DNA of 37,879 nucleotides from the NCBI GenBank assembly GCA_002685965.1, contig NYZE01000042.1, positions 1 through 37,879 of the forward strand, in the 5' to 3' direction. The position numbers and the translations under genes are program-made. Below are positions 33,938 through 37,879 of the stretch, piece after piece; positions within the stretch are counted from its first letter, which is position 1; every line of letters starts with the position of its first letter. The stretch is from Planctomycetota bacterium (GTDB lineage Bacteria > Planctomycetota > UBA1135 > GCA-002748355). Under the pieces are notes generated by a model, which made no database searches, was not told the origin of the DNA, and worked only from the letters and a program-made list of their open reading frames with translations.

Positions 33938-34237
33938 TCAGGCGTGCGAGCAGCTACACGGGGTCGCGTGACAGCGCGGGCAGCCCTCTCCGTACTTCTC
34001 GAACGCCACCCCCTCCAGGTCGACGCCGCTGATCGACGCCAGGGTCGAGAGCCAGGCCAGACAGTCCGAGAACTCTTCCGCGAGGTTGTCGGTTTCACCG
34101 CGGCGAAGCGCGCGCACGAGTTCGCCGACCTCCTCGACAAACCAGAGCGTACTGCCTTCGAGACCGCGCGCGCGATCACGCTCGAGGTAGATCGTCTCGA
34201 TCAGACGCTGGAAGTCACCGATGCTGCGAGCCGTCAC
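33938..34237 (-). CDS. MazG-like nucleotide pyrophosphohydrolase with a Cys-rich tail
   Basis: A 99-residue protein. Residues 1-75 form one all-alpha NTP pyrophosphohydrolase (MazG-like) domain with the metal-binding pattern W-F-V-E-E-V-G-E-L...E-E-F-S-D-C-L. Such enzymes hydrolyse non-canonical or excess nucleoside triphosphates and usually act as dimers or tetramers. The last 17 residues read C-P-R-C-H-A-T-P-C-S-C, a likely metal-binding tail absent from ordinary MazG. The GTG start overlaps the TAG of the PP2C-like gene by one base. It is the last gene of the rimO-pgsA-pgpA operon. Confidence 0.82.
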   Translation of the reverse strand: MTARSIGDFQRLIETIYLERDRARGLEGSTLWFVEEVGELVRALRRGETDNLAEEFSDCLAWLSTLASISGVDLEGVAFEKYGEGCPRCHATPCSCSHA

Positions 34238-35766
34238 TAGACCATCCGCTTGGCGGTGACGAGGGTCGCATCGACGACCCGGTCTGCCTCGCCCTGGTGC
34301 ATCTCGAGCGCACCGACGACGAGATTCACGAAAGCGTCGCTGTTCTTCGGCGCGTGCTTGCGCACGAGGTCCTGGAAGCGATCGATGCCATAGTGCGTCC
34401 CGTCCTCGCCTTCGAAGTCGTAGGTCCCGACCGTCGTCATGACGATGCGCGTCCCAGGCGGCATCTCGACGACCACCTCTTCGAGGCGGCGATCGAACAC
34501 CTTACCCTTGTCCAGACCGAGCGCGAGTCCTTCGCCGTGCACGACCGACACCTCACCGCCACGGCAGGCATAGAACGGCGCACGATGACCGGCGACGTAG
34601 ACCGTGGCGCGCTGGCCGCGCGGATCCAGCACGGCGACCTGACACGTCACGTGCAGACCCTTGCGCATCCCCTGCGCCAGGTTGCGATTGGCCGCACGCA
34701 GAGACTTGCCGGCGTCGCCGGTCTCCTCGAGGTAGCCACGCACGTAGGCACGCGTCATCGCCGCGAGCAGGGCACCGAGGGCACCTTGCCCCGACGTCGC
34801 GGCGACGACGAGCGCCAGGCGGCCGTCTGGCAGCGGCACGGCGTCCCAGAAACCGGCGGTACCGCCAGCGCCGGCGACGTGGGTCGAGTCGACCTCGAAA
34901 CCCTCCACCTCGGGAACCGACTGGGGCAGCAGCGCTGTCTGCAACTCGCCGACGAGCTTGCCCTGCTCGCGCACTTGATCGAGCTCTTCCCAGATGTGCT
35001 CGCCCTCGCGCAGCGATTCGCACATCTGTTCGATCGCCTTGCTGAGCGCGCCGACTTCACCCTTGCTGCGCACCGTCGAGCGGTACGACAGGTTGCCGCG
35101 GTTGATGCGCGACACGGCCTGCACGAGCGCCCGCAGCGGACTCGTCACCATCCCGGACACCCAGAACGCGACGCCAACAGCGACGCCGATGGCCAACAGC
35201 GACAACAAGAAGATCGTCTTGCGCAGGCTCGAAAGCTCTTCTTCGATGACGGTCTCGGACACGAGCACGTTGGCCCAGCCGGCGCTCTGCCGTTGCGCCG
35301 TCAGAAGCGGCGTGCGGTAGAGGCGCACGCGCCCCGCGAAACCACCGCTCTTGTAGGTGCCAAAGAAGACCTTGGTGACCCCCGAATCGAAGCCCGTGCC
35401 GGATGACGTGAAGCCCTCCGCCTTGAAGTGCGTGACAAGCACGTGGTCCTTGGCGTCCTGGACGTAGGCATTGAGCACGTACGGGTTGTTCTCGACGATG
35501 CGCTTGATGCCCGTGCGCGAACCCTTGCGCCCCCTCCACCTGTTGTCGTTGCCCTTGACGAGCCAGCCGTCCCTACCCGCCGCGGCGAGCGCACGCGAGG
35601 CCTGTACGCCGAGCGCGTTGATTTGCTTTTCGAGCGCAGTGCCGGCCGAGCGGAGCACGACCAACGCATAGATGATGAGCATGACTGCGAGGCCGCCACC
35701 GACGGCCAGCGCAAAACGTGCAGCGATGCCCATACCTCTCGCGGGAGCACTCTTCCTCACAGCCAT
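34237..35766 (-). CDS. Membrane HAMP protein with degenerate PP2C/SpoIIE domain
   Basis: A 509-residue sensor-like protein. TM1 is at about residues 14-38, an extracytoplasmic domain of about 145 residues follows, TM2 is at about 184-207, HAMP at 208-257, a short coiled linker next, and an SpoIIE/RsbU-type PP2C domain from about 265 to the end. The fold markers are clear (F-W-D-A-V-P-L-P-D-G-R-L-A-L-V-V), but several metal ligands are altered. The usual G-D-x-x-D is G305-F-W-D308, G-D-V-S-G is A322-A323-T-S-G, and T-D-G is T445-V446-G447. It may be an inactive signalling phosphatase. ATG 35766 overlaps the pgpA stop region by 10 bases; the upstream in-frame extension is an overlap with pgpA. 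Confidence 0.82.
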   Translation of the reverse strand: MAVRKSAPARGMGIAARFALAVGGGLAVMLIIYALVVLRSAGTALEKQINALGVQASRALAAAGRDGWLVKGNDNRWRGRKGSRTGIKRIVENNPYVLNAYVQDAKDHVLVTHFKAEGFTSSGTGFDSGVTKVFFGTYKSGGFAGRVRLYRTPLLTAQRQSAGWANVLVSETVIEEELSSLRKTIFLLSLLAIGVAVGVAFWVSGMVTSPLRALVQAVSRINRGNLSYRSTVRSKGEVGALSKAIEQMCESLREGEHIWEELDQVREQGKLVGELQTALLPQSVPEVEGFEVDSTHVAGAGGTAGFWDAVPLPDGRLALVVAATSGQGALGALLAAMTRAYVRGYLEETGDAGKSLRAANRNLAQGMRKGLHVTCQVAVLDPRGQRATVYVAGHRAPFYACRGGEVSVVHGEGLALGLDKGKVFDRRLEEVVVEMPPGTRIVMTTVGTYDFEGEDGTHYGIDRFQDLVRKHAPKNSDAFVNLVVGALEMHQGEADRVVDATLVTAKRMV

Positions 35767-36269
35767 GTAAACCCCAACCAGCCGAGCCCGCACAGTGCCG
35801 CACCCGAGTAGAGGGCGAGAACAACATCGTCGAGCATGACGCCCCAACCACCGGGAAGCTGTTCGAGCCACCGGCCCGGAGGCGGCTTCAGTATGTCTGC
35901 GGCGCGGAACAGAAGGAACGCAGCACAATGCCCCGCGAACGTCAAAGGACGACCGAAGGCGAGATCCCAGGCCGCGACCGTGACCAGGTATCCGGCGACT
36001 TCGTCGATGACGACCTGCCCGGGGTCCTTGCAGTCGAAGTGCCGCTCGGCGAAACCGCCAAGGGCGACGCCGAGAGCCACCGCCAGGGCAGCAGCAGCCA
36101 GGAGGCCGAGCCAACCCGGCACGCCGGGGATGAGGACGATCGGGATCGCGAGCAGCACCCCGCCGAGCGTGCCAAAGGTGCCCGGCGCGACGGGCGCGAG
36201 CCCGAGGCCGCAGAAGGTCAGCACCGCGACCTTGCCTCGGTTGCCAGCGGTGTCAGACACGGTTGACAA
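35757..36269 (-). CDS. pgpA: Phosphatidylglycerophosphatase A
   Basis: A 170-residue inner-membrane enzyme that dephosphorylates phosphatidylglycerophosphate to phosphatidylglycerol. The diagnostic motifs are A-P-G-T-F-G-T-L near residue 28, D-P-G-Q-V-V-I-D-E-V-A-G-Y (about 82-94), F-R-A-A-D-I-L-K-P-P-P, and G-G-W-G-V-M-L-D-D-V near the C-terminus. About four hydrophobic segments are present. The start is uncertain between TTG 36269 and GTG 36260. It lies 24 bases after pgsA, whose product makes its substrate. Confidence 0.93.
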   Translation of the reverse strand: MSTVSDTAGNRGKVAVLTFCGLGLAPVAPGTFGTLGGVLLAIPIVLIPGVPGWLGLLAAAALAVALGVALGGFAERHFDCKDPGQVVIDEVAGYLVTVAAWDLAFGRPLTFAGHCAAFLLFRAADILKPPPGRWLEQLPGGWGVMLDDVVLALYSGAALCGLGWLGFTWL

Positions 36270-36293
36270 AGGCGCAGCTACCTGGCCACTGAC

Positions 36294-36857
36294 TCACCAG
36301 TCGAGTATCCCCCAAGCACGCCGCACGTAGTTGGCGCCCGACAGCACCGTGAACGCGAGCGCGATCCACATGCACCAGGTCGCCACCGGCAGCATCACGT
36401 CCCAGCCACACAAGTAGGCAGCGAGGGCCTGCACCCACACAGCCTGGAAGGTCATCTTCCACTTGGCAAACAAGTCGGCCGCGAAGCTCTTGCCCTGCGC
36501 CTCCGACATCGCACGCAGACTCTGCACGAGGAACTCGCGCGTTAGAACGACGACGACGATCCAGGCCGGCAGGATCGCGGCGACCTCTCGAACACCCAGG
36601 AACAACACCAGCGAACCGCAGATGAGCGCCTTGTCGACGAAGGGGTCGAGGATACGCCCGACGATCGACGTCTGTCCGTAGTGTCGGGCAACCCAACCAT
36701 CCAGGCAGTCAGTCACCGAAGCGGTTAGCAACAGCGCAAACATCGGCCAATCGCCGGCGAAGGCGCCGCGCTCGACATCCGGCCGAGCGGCGAGCAGAGC
36801 GAAGGCACCAGCGACGAGGCCCAAACGCCCCAAGGTGATCGCGTTCGCCGCCTTCAC
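36294..36857 (-). CDS. pgsA: CDP-diacylglycerol-glycerol-3-phosphate 3-phosphatidyltransferase
   Basis: A 187-residue CDP-alcohol phosphatidyltransferase that makes phosphatidylglycerophosphate from CDP-diacylglycerol and glycerol-3-phosphate. The family signature D-G(x2)A-R(x8)G(x3)D(x3)D is complete, from D-G-W-V-A-R to D-P-F-V-D. Five or six hydrophobic segments are present. The GTG start overlaps the TGA of rimO by four bases (GTGA). With pgpA directly downstream, two successive steps of phosphatidylglycerol synthesis are encoded together. Confidence 0.94.
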   Translation of the reverse strand: MKAANAITLGRLGLVAGAFALLAARPDVERGAFAGDWPMFALLLTASVTDCLDGWVARHYGQTSIVGRILDPFVDKALICGSLVLFLGVREVAAILPAWIVVVVLTREFLVQSLRAMSEAQGKSFAADLFAKWKMTFQAVWVQALAAYLCGWDVMLPVATWCMWIALAFTVLSGANYVRRAWGILDW

Positions 36858-37879
36858 GTGCCCGCGTTGGCAGAGACGCTGCCGTTGCCGGCGACACGCG
36901 CCGTCAGGTCATAACCATCCTGGCCAACGATCTCGGCCTCAAGCAACGTCGCCGACGGCAACTCCTGGTCCAGCCACACGCGACAATCGATGTCGGGAGC
37001 ATCGGCGAAAGTCCGCCCCACGCTACGCACTGATTCCGGCGCACCGCTACCGGGCGCGACGTGCCCATCGACGAGCACCTGCAGACGCCGGCCAACGAGG
37101 TCGGCGTTGCGCGCTTCGATATTGCTGCGGGACAGCTCCATGATCGCAGCGATGCGTTCCCGGACAACGGCGTGCGGGACGCGCTGCGCATCGAGGTCTG
37201 CCGCCGGCGTGCCTTCCTCTTCGGAATACGAGAACACGCCGAGCCGCTCAAACTTGTAGTCCGCGGTGAGCTGTAGCAGCTCCTCGAAGTCCCGATCGCT
37301 CTCGCCCGGAAAACCGACGATGAAGGTCGAACGCACCGCTACCCCCGGCACTTCATCGCGCAGCCGATCGAGAATGCCACGCACCTGCTCGGACGAGACG
37401 CCGCGCTTCATGGCCTTGAGCATCGGCGCCGCGATGTGCTGGATCGGAATGTCGATGTAGGGCACGACCTTGGGGTTCTCGCGCAACTGCTCGGTAATCC
37501 GCGAGGACACGGTGTGCGGGTAGGCATAGAGCACACGGATCCACTCGATGCCGTCCACACCGGACAACGCTTCGAGCAAGTCCGCCAGGCGTCGCTGTCG
37601 GCCGGGCCAATCCATACCGAAGGCAGTGCTGTCTTCGGCGACGAGGATGAGTTCCTTGACGCCGCCCGACGCCAGCCCCCTTGCCTCCTCGACCAGAATT
37701 TCGATCGGCTTGCTGCGCTGCCGCCCACGGATCGACGGGATCGCACAGAACGTACAAACCTGGTCGCAACCCTCGCCGACACGCAAGTATGCGTAGGACC
37801 GCGGCGTCAGCACCAGGCGCGCCACGTCAGCCGTGTGGCCCTTGAGGTTGCCGCCACGTGCATCGTTGACGAAGCGGTC
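36854..37879 (-). CDS. rimO: Ribosomal protein S12 methylthiotransferase RimO, N-terminus off the right edge
   Basis: The frame is open to the right edge (341 codons visible). RimO adds a methylthio group to an Asp of ribosomal protein S12, using two [4Fe-4S] clusters and SAM. Seen are T-P-R-S-Y-A-Y-L-R-V-G-E-G-C-D-Q-V-C-T-F-C (radical SAM C-x3-C-x2-C), I-P-S-I-R-G-R-Q-R-S, P-Y-I-D-I-P-I-Q-H, R-S-T-F-I-V-G-F-P-G-E and a C-terminal TRAM-like domain. The P-R-x-Y-A-Y-L block and I-P-S-I-R-G favour RimO over MiaB. The N-terminal cluster domain lies outside the window. It is the first visible gene of the minus-strand operon. Confidence 0.92.
   Translation of the reverse strand, partial: DRFVNDARGGNLKGHTADVARLVLTPRSYAYLRVGEGCDQVCTFCAIPSIRGRQRSKPIEILVEEARGLASGGVKELILVAEDSTAFGMDWPGRQRRLADLLEALSGVDGIEWIRVLYAYPHTVSSRITEQLRENPKVVPYIDIPIQHIAAPMLKAMKRGVSSEQVRGILDRLRDEVPGVAVRSTFIVGFPGESDRDFEELLQLTADYKFERLGVFSYSEEEGTPAADLDAQRVPHAVVRERIAAIMELSRSNIEARNADLVGRRLQVLVDGHVAPGSGAPESVRSVGRTFADAPDIDCRVWLDQELPSATLLEAEIVGQDGYDLTARVAGNGSVSANAGT

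Noticed and set aside
1-37879. Search for CRISPR arrays, insertion sequences, integrases, tRNA and rRNA genes
   Set aside because: No regularly spaced repeats, transposase or integrase motifs, or RNA gene signatures were seen on either strand.

Overview
The window is high-GC, densely packed bacterial chromosome, most likely from a planctomycete (phylum Planctomycetota). The basis is the gene content: two formylglycine-type sulfatases, five secreted PQQ-like beta-propeller proteins that share a W-x-x-W-R-G-P type N-terminus, a sodium:solute symporter with a DUF3311 partner, an STT3-like oligosaccharyltransferase and a short MazG-like protein with a cysteine tail. This is inference; no rRNA or tRNA marker is present. 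No mobile element, CRISPR array or tRNA was seen.

Region 1 (1-10898, minus strand) reads as one long operon. In transcription order it holds a propeller fused to a C-terminal beta-sandwich region, a second propeller, a DUF3311 small membrane protein, a sodium:solute symporter with an extra soluble insertion, a lid-less adenylate-forming enzyme, an iduronate-sulfatase-like enzyme, a third propeller, and a lipoprotein sulfatase that runs off the left edge and appears to start at CTG. Most junctions overlap or are only a few bases apart. A catabolic or surface-processing locus for a sulfated, perhaps aromatic, substrate is a reasonable guess but is not proven.

Region 2 (11000-18300): a symmetric divergent promoter separates region 1 from an STT3-like glycosyltransferase. 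A creatininase-family amidohydrolase and an unrecognised 151-residue protein follow on the minus strand. A benzoate-CoA-ligase-family enzyme is translationally coupled to a kynureninase-like PLP enzyme on the plus strand, and a fourth propeller comes next.

Region 3 (18279-26085): a fifth propeller overlaps a flavin-dependent halogenase-like oxidoreductase. Divergent from these are a HemN-like radical SAM protein, a hotdog thioesterase and a small multidrug export family protein. Behind them lie a decayed coding fragment, a secreted protein gene interrupted by an in-frame TGA, and a secreted lipase-like hydrolase.

Region 4 (26104-37879): a TonB-dependent receptor is followed by overlapping tsaD, larB and carA. 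An apparently structured, non-coding stretch ends in a minus-strand intrinsic terminator. The minus strand then carries priA and an overlapping housekeeping operon, rimO (partial), pgsA, pgpA, a HAMP/PP2C membrane protein that has lost several metal-binding aspartates, and a MazG-like protein.
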